64,000 nucleotides of DNA from Alphaproteobacteria bacterium (GTDB lineage: Bacteria > Pseudomonadota > Alphaproteobacteria > Sphingomonadales > Sphingomonadaceae): contig VBAC01000002.1 in the NCBI GenBank assembly GCA_005883305.1, positions 62,001 to 126,000 of the forward strand, read 5' to 3'. How positions within the stretch are numbered: the stretch's first letter is position 1; each line of letters starts with the position of its first letter. This document shows positions 1 through 8,831 of the stretch, one piece after another. The translations under genes and the position numbers were made by a program. Below the pieces are notes generated by a model. It did not search any database, was not told the DNA's origin, and saw nothing but the letters and a program-made list of their open reading frames with translations.

Positions 1-2929
1 GCAGCAGGCCGCCGATCACCACCACCGCCATCGGCGCGCGCCAGCTGGCGTCGCCCTCCAGGCTCAGCGCGGTCGGCACCATGCCGGCGACCATCGCCAT
101 CGTCGTCATCACGATCGGCTGGGCGCGCTTGTGGCCGGCGTCGATGATCGCCTCCTCCTTCGGAACGCCCTTCTCCATCTCCTCGATGGTGAAATCGAGC
201 AGCAGGATCGAGTTCTTGGCGACGATCCCGAACAGCATCAGGATTCCGATGAACACCGGCATCGACACGGCATGGCCGGCGATCAGCAAGCCGATCAGCC
301 CGCCCAGCGGGGCGAGCAGAAGCGAGCCCATGTTCACGAACGGGGCCATCAGCTTCTTGTAGAGCAGCACCAGCACCGCGAAGACCAGGAAGATGCCGGA
401 GATCAGCGCGCCCATGAATTCGGTGAGCAACTGCGCCTCCTCGCGCTGCTGGCCCGAGCGCGCGCGCTCCACCCCTTCGGGCAGGTTCTGCATGATCGGA
501 AGCTGAGCGGTGATCGCATCCCTGTCGACGACGCCTTCGGCGAGGTCGGCGCCGACCATGATTCGGCGCTGCTGGTTGATGCGCTGGATCACCGATGGCC
601 CGGCCCCGAAGCTGATGTCGGCGACCACCTTCAGCGGGACGGAGCCGCCGGCCGTCGTCGGCACCGGCATGTTTTCGATCGTCGAGAGGTTGCGCCGGGC
701 GCTTTCGTTGAGCACGACCCGGATCGGTACCTGACGGTCGCTGAGCGAGAAGCGCGCGCTCGACTGGTCGATCTCGCCCTGGGTGGCGACGCGGATCGCT
801 TGGCTCATCGCCTGGGTGGTCACCCCCATGTCGGCCATCAACGCGAGGCGCGGGCGGATGGTGATTTCGGGCCGCCTCAGATCGCCGGCGATTCGCGGAG
901 CGCGAAGCTCTGGCCGGTGGCGCATCTGCTCGACGAGGGTCAAAGCGGCGCGCTGCAACTTCTCGGGGTCGGCGCTGGCGAGCAGGATCGAATAGTCGCG
1001 GCCGCCGGCCTGGTTCTGGTTGCGGAAATAGACTCGCGCGTCGGCGATGTGCTGGAGCTGCGGCCCGACCTGGCGCTGGAATTCGGTGCTGGTGCGGTCG
1101 CGTCCTTCGCCCCGGTCCTTCAGCGAGACGAAGAGAGTCGAGTTGCCCGCGCGCACCGATTCGAAGACCGAAGCGACGTCGGGTTGGCGGTGCATCACGG
1201 CGGCGGCCTGGTCGGCGATGGCGCGGGTCTGGTCGAGAGTGACCCCCGGCGGCATCTCGACGACGACCTGGACTCCGTCATCGTCCGTGTCGGGCTGGAA
1301 GGCCTTGGGCAATATCATGAAGCAGCCGATCTGAAGGGCGAAGCAGACGACGCCGACGAGCACCGTCTTCCAGCGGTTCCGGAGCGTCCAGCGCAGAAGG
1401 CCGATATAGCGGTCCATCAGCCAGCCCTCGCCATGCTTGGCGTGGCCCTTGGCCTTCAGGAAATAGGCGGCGATCATCGGTGTGATCATGCGGGCGACGG
1501 CGAGGCTGATCAGAACGGTGACGACGATGGTCAGCCCGAAGCTGATGAAGAACTGGCCGATGATCCCGCTCATCATCGAGACGGGCAGGAACACGGCGAC
1601 GATGGAAAAGGTGGTCGCAACCACCGGCAGGCCGATCTCGTCGGCCGCGTCGATCGACGCCTGATAGGCCGATTTCCCCATGCGCATGTGCCGGACGATA
1701 TTTTCGATCTCCACGATCGCATCGTCGACCAGCACGCCCGCCACCAGGCTCAGCGAGAGCAGGGTGACCATGTTGAGCGAGAAACCGAGCAGGCCCATGA
1801 ACCAGAAGGCCGGGATCGCCGAGAGCGGGATGGCGATCGCCGAGATCAGGGTGGCGCGCCAGTCGCGAAGGAAGAGAAAGACGACGACGACCGCCAGAAA
1901 CGCGCCTTCGACGAGCGCCCGCATCGAGCTGTGATACTGCATCTCGATATACTTCACCGGGGTGAAGAGCAGGCTGTAGCGGACTCGCGGATCCTCGCGC
2001 TGCATCTTGTCCATCTCGTCCCGGACGGCGTGATAGACGGTGACGTCCGAATAGCCCTTGGCCTTCTGGATCTGGAAGCTGACCACCTGGCGGCCGTTCT
2101 GGATTCCGTAGGAGGTCTGCTCGGCCCATTGATCGCGGACGTTGGCGATCGAGTTGAGGCGGATCGTCCGTCCCCCGCCGACGGAGATCTGGGTTTCGCC
2201 GAGCTGGTGGGCAGTGATCGCATTGCCCATCACTCGGACCGACTGCTCGGTGCCGGCGATCTCCGCGCGCCCGCCCGGCGCGTTCATGTTGATCGCGCGA
2301 AGCTGCTGGTTGATCTGCGAGGCGGTGACGCCCTGCGCCTGCATCCGCACCGGATCGAGCTCGACCCGGACCTCGCGGTTGACGCCGCCGTTGCGGCTGA
2401 CGATCGAGACGCCCTCGATGCTCATCAGGCGGCGGTTGAGCGTGTCGTCGATATACCAGGAGAGCTGCTCGACGGTCATCGCCGTGCTCTCGGCCGAGAA
2501 ATAGCCGATCGGCTCGGCGGTGAAATCCTCGCGCGCCACCTGGGGCTCGAGAATGCCGTCCGGCAGGTCGCTGCGGATTCGCGCGATAGCGTCGCGCACG
2601 TCGGAGACGGCGCGGTCGATCGGGGTTCCGATCTCGAACTGAATCCCGGTCGCGCTGTTTCCTTCGCGGATCGAGGATTGGATCTCGGTAACGCCATTGA
2701 TTCCGCGCACCGCCGCTTCGACCCGGCGGGTAATCTGGATTTCCAGCTCGGACGGCGCCGCGCCCGGCTGGCTGATGAACACGGACACCGCCGGGGATTC
2801 GATGTTCGGGTTGAGGTTCACCTCCATCCTGCTGAACGCCAGCAAGCCCATCGCCAGCAGGAAGCTGAACAGGACGAGCGGGATGACCGGGTTGCGGATC
2901 GCCCAGGCGGAGATGTTGCGAAAACCCAT
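1..2929 (-). CDS. RND efflux transporter permease subunit, C-terminus outside window
   Basis: Inner-membrane proton-driven multidrug exporter of the AcrB/MexB (HAE-1) superfamily, expected to work with the adaptor encoded just upstream. The reading frame is open from an ATG at 2929 to the left edge, about 976 codons of the roughly 1040 usual for the family, so the last transmembrane part is missing. Visible features: the first transmembrane helix at residues 13-31, periplasmic porter sequence after it, and near residue 400 the TM4 proton-relay segment [11 protein letters not shown] with its paired aspartates, followed by a second half repeating the topology. The gap to the adaptor gene is 37 bases, so the two are probably cotranscribed. 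Substrate cannot be told from sequence. Family call is firm; subfamily is not. Confidence 0.93.
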   Translation of the reverse strand, partial: MGFRNISAWAIRNPVIPLVLFSFLLAMGLLAFSRMEVNLNPNIESPAVSVFISQPGAAPSELEIQITRRVEAAVRGINGVTEIQSSIREGNSATGIQFEIGTPIDRAVSDVRDAIARIRSDLPDGILEPQVAREDFTAEPIGYFSAESTAMTVEQLSWYIDDTLNRRLMSIEGVSIVSRNGGVNREVRVELDPVRMQAQGVTASQINQQLRAINMNAPGGRAEIAGTEQSVRVMGNAITAHQLGETQISVGGGRTIRLNSIANVRDQWAEQTSYGIQNGRQVVSFQIQKAKGYSDVTVYHAVRDEMDKMQREDPRVRYSLLFTPVKYIEMQYHSSMRALVEGAFLAVVVVFLFLRDWRATLISAIAIPLSAIPAFWFMGLLGFSLNMVTLLSLSLVAGVLVDDAIVEIENIVRHMRMGKSAYQASIDAADEIGLPVVATTFSIVAVFLPVSMMSGIIGQFFISFGLTIVVTVLISLAVARMITPMIAAYFLKAKGHAKHGEGWLMDRYIGLLRWTLRNRWKTVLVGVVCFALQIGCFMILPKAFQPDTDDDGVQVVVEMPPGVTLDQTRAIADQAAAVMHRQPDVASVFESVRAGNSTLFVSLKDRGEGRDRTSTEFQRQVGPQLQHIADARVYFRNQNQAGGRDYSILLASADPEKLQRAALTLVEQMRHRPELRAPRIAGDLRRPEITIRPRLALMADMGVTTQAMSQAIRVATQGEIDQSSARFSLSDRQVPIRVVLNESARRNLSTIENMPVPTTAGGSVPLKVVADISFGAGPSVIQRINQQRRIMVGADLAEGVVDRDAITAQLPIMQNLPEGVERARSGQQREEAQLLTEFMGALISGIFLVFAVLVLLYKKLMAPFVNMGSLLLAPLGGLIGLLIAGHAVSMPVFIGILMLFGIVAKNSILLLDFTIEEMEKGVPKEEAIIDAGHKRAQPIVMTTMAMVAGMVPTALSLEGDASWRAPMAVVVIGGLL

Positions 2930-2966
2930 GACTTAACCTCTCAGAGCGGCGTTCCGCATCCCGATA

Positions 2967-4163
2967 TTATCGCGCCGCGACGCGCGCCCGCTCCGGGCGG
3001 ACTCGCTCGCCCGGATTGAGGAAAGCGCCCGCGGAAGCGACCACGCGCTCATTGCCGTTCAGCCCCTGGGCCACCGCCACTCCGCGATCGGTGACCGAGC
3101 CGATGCGGACCGCGCGGCGCTGCACTTTGTTGTCCGGACCGACGACCATCACGAAGGTGCCGGCATCGTCGGTCAGCACCGCGGATTCGGGAAGCAGCGG
3201 CGCGCTGACCGATCCGGCGCGGATCTCGGCCTGGGCGAAGCCGCCCGGACGGACGTCGCGGCTGTAGGGGACGAGGATTCGGACGATGCCCTGGCGGGTC
3301 TGCGGATCGATGATCGGCTCGATCAGGCGGACCTGCCCCTGATAGGAGGTGGGCGAGCCGACCGGGGTCACCGTCACCGGAACGCCGGGCGAAAGCAGAG
3401 CGAGATCGGTCTGCGGCAAGCGGGCGAACAACTCCATCTGGCCGCCCTCGGCGATCCGGAACAGGGCCGGCGAGCCGGCGCCGACGACCTGGCCGACCTC
3501 GACCGATCGGCTGAGCACCAGGCCGGAGGTCGGCGCTCGAACGTCGAGCTGGCCGATCTGGGCGCGGGTGGCGCCGAGCTGCGCCTGGGCGACGCGCACG
3601 CGCGCGGCTGCCGCGTCGCGCGTGGCGCGCTTCTGGTCGAGGTCCGCCTGGCTGACGAAGCCGCGGCCGACGAGCGACTGGGCGCGGGTGAGTTGGTTCT
3701 CGGCGAGCCTCAAATCGGCGCGGGCGACCTCGATCGAGGCGGCGAGCTGCGCCGCCTGCTGCGACTGGACGGAGCGGTCGATCACGGCGAGCGTCTGGCC
3801 GGCGCGGACCCACTGGCCCGGCTCGACCAGCACGCTGCGCACCTGGCCGCCCTGGCCGGGGACTCCGACGGGCATGTCGCGGCGCGCTGCGAGCGTGCCG
3901 GTGGCCGAGATGAGCGCGGGGATGTCCTGCCGGCCGGGGACGATCACCGTCACCGCCGGAAGCTGCTCGCCCTGCTTGCCCTTGGGCGCCTCGGCCTGCT
4001 CGCCGCCGCGGGCGAACATGAAGAGAGCGACAAGGAGCACCAAAGCGACTGCCACGATCGCAATGATGATCCGCTTGCGGCGGCGCCGGCGGGCCAGCGT
4101 CTCCTCGTCGACGACGACCTCGTCGATCGCGTCGCGGCTCCACTTCGTCGATTCGTAGTTCAT
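2967..4163 (-). CDS. RND efflux periplasmic adaptor (membrane fusion protein)
   Basis: Periplasmic adaptor linking the RND permease to an outer-membrane channel. The start at 4163 gives MNYESTKWSRD, about 398 residues. An in-frame ATG three codons upstream (4172) and a GTG at 4193 are alternatives; none has a strong ribosome site. A basic RRRRRKR run precedes one transmembrane helix at about residues 31-52. Then come a lipoyl-like half (VGVPGQGGQVRSVLVEPGQWVRAG), an alpha-helical hairpin rich in Ala, Gln and Arg (about 120-200), the second lipoyl half, a beta-barrel and a membrane-proximal domain. This order is typical of the HlyD/MexA family. First gene of a two-gene operon with the permease. 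Confidence 0.92.
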   Translation of the reverse strand: MNYESTKWSRDAIDEVVVDEETLARRRRRKRIIIAIVAVALVLLVALFMFARGGEQAEAPKGKQGEQLPAVTVIVPGRQDIPALISATGTLAARRDMPVGVPGQGGQVRSVLVEPGQWVRAGQTLAVIDRSVQSQQAAQLAASIEVARADLRLAENQLTRAQSLVGRGFVSQADLDQKRATRDAAAARVRVAQAQLGATRAQIGQLDVRAPTSGLVLSRSVEVGQVVGAGSPALFRIAEGGQMELFARLPQTDLALLSPGVPVTVTPVGSPTSYQGQVRLIEPIIDPQTRQGIVRILVPYSRDVRPGGFAQAEIRAGSVSAPLLPESAVLTDDAGTFVMVVGPDNKVQRRAVRIGSVTDRGVAVAQGLNGNERVVASAGAFLNPGERVRPERARVAAR

Positions 4164-4200
4164 CGCTTCCATCGTCCCCAACTCAGGCAGCACGGCCCGC

Positions 4201-4220
4201 AGCCGCTCATCGCAGCGGCT
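4201..4220. promoter_or_regulatory. 7-bp perfect inverted repeat upstream of the efflux operon
   Basis: AGCCGCT and AGCGGCT are separated by 6 bases, about 38 bases upstream of the adaptor ATG. About 30 bases further out a direct repeat GCCTTA occurs twice with 16-base spacing (4250-4255 and 4266-4271). This could be a leader hairpin or a regulator site for the efflux operon. Role is inferred only. Confidence 0.35.
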
Positions 4221-4327
4221 GTATTAGCCGAATAGATCACCTGGAACAAGCCTTAATAAGCAAGTGCCTTAGCGTCCCCCGCGCCCGGCCCCCGCAAGCG
4301 CGGGCCTTACTACGGTTTTTACGGCTT

Positions 4328-4351
4328 TACCAACGCAGATTGGTAGACCAA
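4328..4351. promoter_or_regulatory. Overlapping TACCAA/TTGGTA dyads, candidate operator
   Basis: TACCAA (4328-4333), six bases, TTGGTA (4340-4345) form a perfect dyad. The right half is reused in a second dyad, TTGGTAGACCAA (4340-4351). The site lies between the divergent efflux adaptor and GlsB-like genes, 55 bases before the GlsB-like start. Spaced dyads of this size suit a TetR- or MarR-type repressor, but no regulator gene is adjacent. Confidence 0.35.
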
Positions 4352-4405
4352 TGCAGGTTTCGGGCGCGATTTCCCCGCGTCCGGCGAAGTAAAAGGGAGA
4401 GCGCG

Positions 4406-4675
4406 ATGTCTCAATATCTTGCCGACCACGGGTGGCTGGGATGGATCCTGATCGGCCTCATTGCCGGGCTCATCGCCAAGGCGATCATGCCGGGGAGGGA
4501 TCCGGCCGGGTGTCTGGTGACGATCGCGCTCGGCATCGGCGGCGCGCTGCTCGCCGGTTTCCTCGGGCAGCAGCTCGGCTGGTATCGCCCGGGCGAGGGC
4601 GCCGGGTTCATCGCCGCCATCGTCGGCGCGCTGGTCCTTCTGTTCGTCTACCGGCTGTTCGCCGGGCGGCGCTGA
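4406..4675 (+). CDS. GlsB/YeaQ/YmgE family stress-response membrane protein
   Basis: Small inner-membrane protein of 89 residues belonging to the transglycosylase-associated (GlsB/YeaQ/YmgE) family, usually stress-induced and of unknown biochemical role. Three hydrophobic helices are visible: WLGWILIGLIAGLIAKAIM, the Gly-rich VTIALGIGGALLAGFLG, and FIAAIVGALVLLFVYRL. The family signature of a small helix followed by PGRDP and a GIxGAxxxGxL segment is present. I chose the ATG at 4406 because AAAAGGGAGA lies just upstream; an upstream in-frame ATG at 4340 would add a basic, non-homologous stretch. It converges with a paralogue at 4740-5003 across a shared hairpin. Confidence 0.85.
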   Translation: MSQYLADHGWLGWILIGLIAGLIAKAIMPGRDPAGCLVTIALGIGGALLAGFLGQQLGWYRPGEGAGFIAAIVGALVLLFVYRLFAGRR

Positions 4676-4685
4676 TCGCTGCACG

Positions 4686-4720
4686 AGGAAAGGGCCGCCC
4701 CGGCTGGGACGGCCCTTCCC
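4686..4720. terminator. Bidirectional hairpin terminator between two GlsB-like genes
   Basis: AAGGGCCG and CGGCCCTT pair perfectly and the stem continues inward as CCC/GGG around a GGCT loop; purine and pyrimidine flanks extend it outward. It sits exactly between two convergent genes ending at 4675 and 4740. Confidence 0.75.
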
Positions 4721-4739
4721 TCGCAACCGCCGATGCGGA

Positions 4740-5003
4740 TCAGCGCAGGCTGCCGCGGCGGAACAGGTTCACGATCGCCAGGAGAACCACGGCTCCGACC
4801 AGCGAGACCAGGAACGAGGTGACCGACGGCATCCCGCCGTCGGTGTTGATCGTGCCGCCGGAGAAGATCAGGCCGCCGATGAAGGCGCCGACGATTCCGA
4901 CCACGATGTTGAGCAGGAGCCCCTGCTGAGCGTCGGTGCGCATGATGAGGCTGGCGAGCCAGCCCACGATGCCGCCAATGACCAACCAGATAATGATACC
5001 CAT
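4740..5003 (-). CDS. GlsB/YeaQ/YmgE family stress-response membrane protein
   Basis: An 87-residue inner-membrane protein of the same family as the gene at 4406. Three helices are seen: IIIWLVIGGIVGWLASLIM at the very N-terminus, LLLNIVVGIVGAFIGGLIF in the middle, and VTSFLVSLVGAVVLLAIVNLF near the end, closing with a basic RRGSLR tail. The central GIVGAFIGGLIF is the family hallmark. The upstream GGAGGGAGACACTC before the ATG is a good ribosome site. The pair is not a recent duplication, since sequences differ clearly outside the glycine pattern. Function beyond stress association is unknown for the family. Confidence 0.87.
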   Translation of the reverse strand: MGIIIWLVIGGIVGWLASLIMRTDAQQGLLLNIVVGIVGAFIGGLIFSGGTINTDGGMPSVTSFLVSLVGAVVLLAIVNLFRRGSLR

Positions 5004-5138
5004 GAGTGTCTCCCTCCTGCTTCGAAACAGCCGCCGACGTTACAGCAGCGATCCGAACCTAAGACGCGCCACCGGCGCGCTTGTTCCTGCCGCGGTCATC
5101 GCGGCGGCAAAGCATAGACGATTTCGGAGGCAGAACGA

Positions 5139-5157
5139 AGCCGGGCGTGGCCCGGCT
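5139..5157 (-). terminator. Hairpin terminator after sciP
   Basis: AGCCGGGC, a three-base loop and GCCCGGCT form a perfect 8-bp stem just beyond the stop codon of the leftward sciP gene at 5162. On that strand the stem is followed by TTCGTTCT, a weak U-rich tail. Confidence 0.65.
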
Positions 5158-5161
5158 CCCC

Positions 5162-5461
5162 TCAATAGCTTTGCTGGCGCTCGTAGAGCGTCTTGTAGTG
5201 CTGGATTCGGGTGACCCTGAGGCCGGGCATTCCCGAGCGGTCGACCGCGCGCTGCCAGCCGGCGAACTCCTCGAGGCTGAGACCGTAGCGCTCGCACGCC
5301 TCGTCGACGCTGAGCAGGCCGCCGTTGACCGCGGACACGACCTCGGCCTTGCGGCGCACCACCCAGCGGGTGGTCGTCGGATCCGGCAGCGATTCGATGG
5401 TCAGCGGCTCGCCGAGCGGGCCGATCACCTGAGCGGGGCGGATTTTCTGGTTCTCGATCAT
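5162..5461 (-). CDS. sciP: SciP-like CtrA inhibitor (DUF1153)
   Basis: 99-residue DNA-binding regulator. In Caulobacter SciP binds CtrA-dependent promoters and blocks transcription by CtrA, tying gene expression to the cell cycle. The sequence reads MIENQKIRPAQVIGPLGEP, then RWVVRRKAEVVSAVNGGLLS and VDEACERYGLSLEEFAGWQR, which matches the helix-turn-helix core of this family closely. The ATG at 5461 is preceded by GAGGTAGG; a longer frame upstream is basic and low in family resemblance, so I rejected it. It stands alone with its own terminator. No exact CtrA box was found upstream. Confidence 0.88.
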   Translation of the reverse strand: MIENQKIRPAQVIGPLGEPLTIESLPDPTTTRWVVRRKAEVVSAVNGGLLSVDEACERYGLSLEEFAGWQRAVDRSGMPGLRVTRIQHYKTLYERQQSY

Positions 5462-5580
5462 TCCTACCTCAGGACTGCACGCGCTTCGGGCTGGGTCGGT
5501 GCCGTCCGCATAACTTGATCTACAGCAAGAGCGTTGAAGGAAGGCTAAAACGCCAAGGTAAATTTCCCCGTGACCTTTCT

Positions 5581-5853
5581 TTACGGGAGATTGAGACGCC
5601 GTCTCACCGCGGTACGGTTGAAACAGCCGCGCTGGGCGTCCGCCGCCTCGCGCCATTGCTCGCCTGCGAGAACGATTTCGCCGAGCGGCTCGGCCGGTCC
5701 TTCGGAATGCGCCGCCGCCCGCGCCTGCGCCTGCGCGGCAGCGGATGCGGCGGCCTCGGCGGCGAGGCTTGCGGTAAGCATCGAATAGTCCAGCCGCGCG
5801 GCCTGTTGCCGGCCGAGCAGGCGCCGTGCGCGCAGCTGAAAGGATTCGTCCAT
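5581..5853 (-). CDS. Uncharacterised small Ala-rich protein
   Basis: A 90-residue frame with no recognised domain, beginning MDESFQLRARRLLGRQQAARLDY and rich in Ala, Gln and Arg (AAEAAASAAAQAQARAAA), suggesting one long helix or coiled coil. Third codon positions are mostly G or C, as in real genes here, but the last ten codons (with AGA and CGT) look less typical, so the 3' end may be frayed. No good ribosome site precedes the ATG. It lies head-to-head with mnmA, with 90 bases between. An overlapping rightward frame (5515-5880) is an alternative but has poorer composition. Not confidently real. Confidence 0.42.
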   Translation of the reverse strand: MDESFQLRARRLLGRQQAARLDYSMLTASLAAEAAASAAAQAQARAAAHSEGPAEPLGEIVLAGEQWREAADAQRGCFNRTAVRRRLNLP

Positions 5854-5943
5854 GGCCGAGTCTCTAGGCGAAGAATCTGAATCCCCGGTAAAACGTGGCC
5901 CGGGCTGGGCGATCCGGCCCGAAACGCCTATCTAGCGCGCGTC

Positions 5944-7050
5944 ATGAATGCGGATTTCCAGCTGGCCCGGCCCGCGAAGGGCGCCCGGATCGTCGTCGCC
6001 ATGTCGGGCGGGGTCGACTCCTCGGTCGTGGCGGCGCTCGCGTCGCGTAGCGGGGCCGAGGTGATCGGGGTGACGCTCCAGCTCTACGATCATGGCCAGG
6101 CGGTGGGGCGATCGAGGACCTGCTGCGCCGGGCAGGACATCTACGACGCCAAGACGGTCGCCGACCGGCTCGGCATCGCCCATTACGTGTTCGACTATGA
6201 GAGCCGCTTCAGGGAGAGCGTGATCGAGCGCTTCGCCGACGAATATGCGCGCGGGCGAACGCCGATCCCGTGCATCGCCTGCAACCAGGGGGTGAAGTTC
6301 ACCGATCTGCTCGCCTTGGCCCGCGATCTCGACGCGGACTGCCTCGCCACCGGCCATTATGTCCGCCGCTGCGTTGGGCCGAACGGTGCCGAGCTTCACC
6401 GCGCCGCCGATCCAGCGCGCGACCAGAGCTATTTCCTGTTCGCCACCACCCGCGAGCAGCTCGAATTCCTTCGCTTCCCGCTCGGGGACATGCCGAAGAG
6501 CGCGGTGCGGGAAATCGCGCGCGAGCTTGCCCTCGTGGTGGCCGACAAGCCCGACAGCCAGGACATCTGCTTTGTGCCGGACGGCGATTATGCGCGGGTG
6601 GTGAAGAAGGTCCGTCCCGAGGCCGCGGTTCCCGGAGAGATCGTCGACCGCGACGGACGGACATTGGGACTCCACCAGGGCCTCATCCATTTCACCGTCG
6701 GCCAGCGCCGCGGCCTGGAGATCGGCGGGCAGGCCGAGCCGCTCTACGTCTTGCGGCTCGAGCCCGAGAGCGGCCGGGTGGTGGTCGGCCCCAAGCGCGC
6801 GCTGGCGGTCAGCGCGGCGCGGCTCGGCGCGGTCAACTGGCTGGGCGAGCGGCAAGGGGGCGGCCTCACCGCAAAGGTGCGCTCGCTGGCCCGGCCGGTC
6901 GCGGCGCGCTTCGACGGCGAATCGGTGCGCTTCGATCAACCCGAATATGGTGTCGCGCCGGGCCAGGCGGCGGTTCTCTATGAGGGAGACCGGCTGCTCG
7001 GCGGCGGCTGGATCGACGAGACGGTTCCGGCGCAGCTGGAGCTCGCCTAG
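5944..7050 (+). CDS. mnmA: tRNA-specific 2-thiouridylase MnmA
   Basis: Installs sulfur at C2 of uridine 34 in tRNA-Lys, -Glu and -Gln, using ATP and a persulfide relay. 368 residues. The PP-loop ATP-binding motif SGGVDSS begins at residue 21. The family's two catalytic cysteines are in [11 protein letters not shown] (nucleophile side) and [13 protein letters not shown] (persulfide-carrying side). LATGHYVRR and [10 protein letters not shown] follow as in other MnmA proteins, then the C-terminal beta-barrel with [11 protein letters not shown]. Length matches the family. A single gene, running into a repeat element at its 3' end that probably serves as terminator. Confidence 0.96.
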   Translation: MNADFQLARPAKGARIVVAMSGGVDSSVVAALASRSGAEVIGVTLQLYDHGQAVGRSRTCCAGQDIYDAKTVADRLGIAHYVFDYESRFRESVIERFADEYARGRTPIPCIACNQGVKFTDLLALARDLDADCLATGHYVRRCVGPNGAELHRAADPARDQSYFLFATTREQLEFLRFPLGDMPKSAVREIARELALVVADKPDSQDICFVPDGDYARVVKKVRPEAAVPGEIVDRDGRTLGLHQGLIHFTVGQRRGLEIGGQAEPLYVLRLEPESGRVVVGPKRALAVSAARLGAVNWLGERQGGGLTAKVRSLARPVAARFDGESVRFDQPEYGVAPGQAAVLYEGDRLLGGGWIDETVPAQLELA

Positions 7051-7090
7051 GTTCCGGATTCAATTGGCTTGCTGACTGAGCGAGCAAAGA

Positions 7091-7239
7091 TCATCCCGGC
7101 GAAGGGGCACCCCGCACAGTACTTCTTTGCGGGGACCCCGAAGGCCGGGACCCATGAACTCGGCGTTCGGTGGAAACACGCAAGTCTGCGCCTCTTCGGG
7201 ACCCAAAGTGTTCATAGGTCCCGGCCTTCGCCGGGATGA
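7091..7239. repeat. Inverted-repeat element, family A copy 1, with inner hairpin module
   Basis: Outer arms TCATCCCGGCGAAGG (7091-7105) and CCTTCGCCGGGATGA (7225-7239) are perfect complements. Homology with the copy at 56863 covers the arms and the interior (ACCCATGAAC, GCGTTCGGTG, AAGTGTTCAT) and continues into the flank past 7239. Unlike that copy, the left arm is split by about 37 extra bases containing CCCCGCA/TGCGGGG, bordered on both sides by CGAAGG. It occupies the convergent gap after mnmA. Confidence 0.85.
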
Positions 7240-7289
7240 TTCCTTTGAATTCCCCCCTCCAACGGTGGACTTGAGATTAAGTCCGGACC

Positions 7290-7811
7290 CTAATTGGGCG
7301 GCGGCGTCTGGCCGCGCTCGTCTTCTTCTTCTTCCTGGGTGGCGGCGCGCAGGCGGGCCTCGCGCTCGGCGCGGGCCTCCTCGACCATCCGGGTCCAGTT
7401 GACGTCGGTGCCGGTCGCCCTGCGCTCGGCCCGGGCGAGGTTGATCATCTGGCTGAGGCAGCCGGTGAAACCGCCCGCGCCGGCGGTGGAGCAGCTGTCC
7501 GTGCCGCTGCGGCCGACATATTGCAGCTCCATGGCGCGCCCGGCCCAGGACCGGCTCGCGGGCTCGTTGGGATTGTCGCGCAGGTTCGGCGGGATCCGGT
7601 AGCGATCCGAATCCGGCAGGCGCGCGCAGACGGTGATCTCTTCGTTGGTGCTCGCCGGGCAGGGATCGTCGCCATAGACGATCACCTGGTTCACGCGAGG
7701 ATCGGCTGACGGGGCGGCGGCTTCGGCGCCCGGCACGGCCACGCCGGGCTGCTGCGCCAGGGCGGAACCCGGAGCCGCGGCGAGGGCGAGAGCAAACAAG
7801 GTGACGCGCAT
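7290..7811 (-). CDS. Exported protein of unknown function
   Basis: 173-residue protein with a clear Sec signal peptide, MRVTLFALALAAAPGSALAQQ, cut after ALA. The mature part contains VNQVIVYGDDPCPASTNEEITVCARLPDSDRYRIPPNLRD-type sequence with two close cysteines, a second Cys pair in SCSTAGAGGFTGC, and an acidic Arg/Glu-rich C-terminal helix ending EEEEDERGQTPPPN. I recognise no domain of known function; sphingomonad genomes carry similar periplasmic proteins downstream of coq7. The start at 7811 is two bases after the coq7 stop and has AGAGGA upstream, so it is translationally linked and last in the ctpA-dsbB-coq7 operon. Confidence 0.8.
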   Translation of the reverse strand: MRVTLFALALAAAPGSALAQQPGVAVPGAEAAAPSADPRVNQVIVYGDDPCPASTNEEITVCARLPDSDRYRIPPNLRDNPNEPASRSWAGRAMELQYVGRSGTDSCSTAGAGGFTGCLSQMINLARAERRATGTDVNWTRMVEEARAEREARLRAATQEEEEDERGQTPPPN

Positions 7812-7813
7812 CT

Positions 7814-8383
7814 TCAAATCCTCTTCGAAAGTTCGATCGCCATACGACATCCCGCCCTGATCGCCGAATACAATAAGGGATAACCCAGGCTGGTTTCCGC
7901 GCCGGCGGCGATCGCGGTGTCGCGATGCTCGCGCTCGTCGGCACGGAAGCGCTCGATCGTCGCGGCGAGCGGCGGATCGTCCTCGCCGAGCGCGGCCAGC
8001 TGCTCGGTATAATGAGCGTCGATCTCGTCCTCGATCGCGGCGGTGCAGGCCATCGCCGCCGCCGGGCTGATCAAGGCGGTCGCCGCGCCCAGCGCGTGGC
8101 CGGTGGCGGACCATAAGGGCTGGAGCAGGGTCGGGCGCACACCGCGCGCCGCGAGGAGGTCGTCGAAATGGCTGAGGTGCTGCTGCTCCTGCGCCGCCAT
8201 GCCGGCGATGGCGGGCGAGCATTTGTGCCGCCCCCCGAGCACCGCGAGCTGGCCGGCATAGATGCGGGTCGCGCCATATTCGCCGGCCTGGTCGACGCGA
8301 AGCATCGACGGCACGTCGGCGCGCGCGTCGCCGGGGCGCCAGGCGGGCGCTAGGCTTTGCGGGGCCTGGCGAGTGTCAGCCAT
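7814..8383 (-). CDS. coq7: Demethoxyubiquinone hydroxylase, COQ7 family
   Basis: Di-iron monooxygenase that adds the C6 hydroxyl in ubiquinone synthesis. 189 residues starting MADTRQAPQSL; the start overlaps the end of dsbB by 34 bases. The four-helix ferritin-like ligands are visible: MLRVDQAGEYGATRIYAGQL (Glu), AAQEQQHLSHFDDLL (Glu, Glu, His), AIEDEIDAHYTEQL (Glu), and FRADEREHRDTAI (Glu, His). A hydrophobic hairpin, ALGAATALISPAAAMAC, lies in between, as in membrane-associated COQ7. Ubiquinone synthesis is also represented in the window by ubiG at 11757. Longer upstream starts in this frame lack family resemblance. Confidence 0.93.
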   Translation of the reverse strand: MADTRQAPQSLAPAWRPGDARADVPSMLRVDQAGEYGATRIYAGQLAVLGGRHKCSPAIAGMAAQEQQHLSHFDDLLAARGVRPTLLQPLWSATGHALGAATALISPAAAMACTAAIEDEIDAHYTEQLAALGEDDPPLAATIERFRADEREHRDTAIAAGAETSLGYPLLYSAIRAGCRMAIELSKRI

Positions 8384-8829
8384 AGGATCAACAACGCGGA
8401 AGACAGCGAAAGGATCGCATTCCATCCGGCCATCGAGATGCCGAGGAAGGACCATTGGATTTCGTCGCAGCGGATCATCGGCGCGGCGAACACCGCCTTC
8501 AGCAAATCCTCCGCCGAGCCGCCCGCGCCGGTCGACGTGCACTGGGTGAAGCCTTCGAAATACCCCAGCTCGACGCCGGCATGGTAGAAGGCGATCGCCC
8601 CGCTGGTTGCGATGGCCAAAGCCGCGAGCACCAGTGCCCGCTCGCGCTCAGGCCCCGCCATAAACGCCAAGGCGGCAAAGGGAAGCGCCGCGATATGCGC
8701 GTAGCGCTGCCACCAGCACATCTCGCAGGGATAAAGGCCGCCCCAATATTGCGAGCCGAACGCGCCGGCCAGCAGCCCCAGCGGGACCAGCAGCGCGACA
8801 AGCCTGGCTAGTCCAAGGCGACTGTTCAC
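8350..8829 (-). CDS. dsbB: Disulfide bond formation protein B
   Basis: Four-helix inner-membrane protein that reoxidises DsbA and passes electrons to quinone. 159 residues. Helix 1 (LARLVALLVPLGLLAGAFG) is followed by the periplasmic CxxC in PCEMCWWQRYAH, the canonical DsbB quinone-reactive loop, then helices 2 and 3, a second periplasmic loop with Cys in GFTQCTST and IRCDE, and helix 4 near the end. The start codon is GTG at 8829, three bases from the ctpA stop. A quinone-dependent enzyme next to coq7 fits the operon theme of envelope oxidation. Confidence 0.92.
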   Translation of the reverse strand: MNSRLGLARLVALLVPLGLLAGAFGSQYWGGLYPCEMCWWQRYAHIAALPFAALAFMAGPERERALVLAALAIATSGAIAFYHAGVELGYFEGFTQCTSTGAGGSAEDLLKAVFAAPMIRCDEIQWSFLGISMAGWNAILSLSSALLILWLTLARPRKA

Positions 8830-8831
8830 TC

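Noticed and set aside
131-3019. Very long rightward open frame (962 codons) opposite the RND permease gene
   Set aside because: It is rich in His, Asp and Arg with no domain, while the opposite strand reads as a complete RND protein. High GC makes long antisense frames common here.
5462-5580. CtrA binding box upstream of sciP
   Set aside because: Only imperfect TTTA-like half-sites with wrong spacing were seen.
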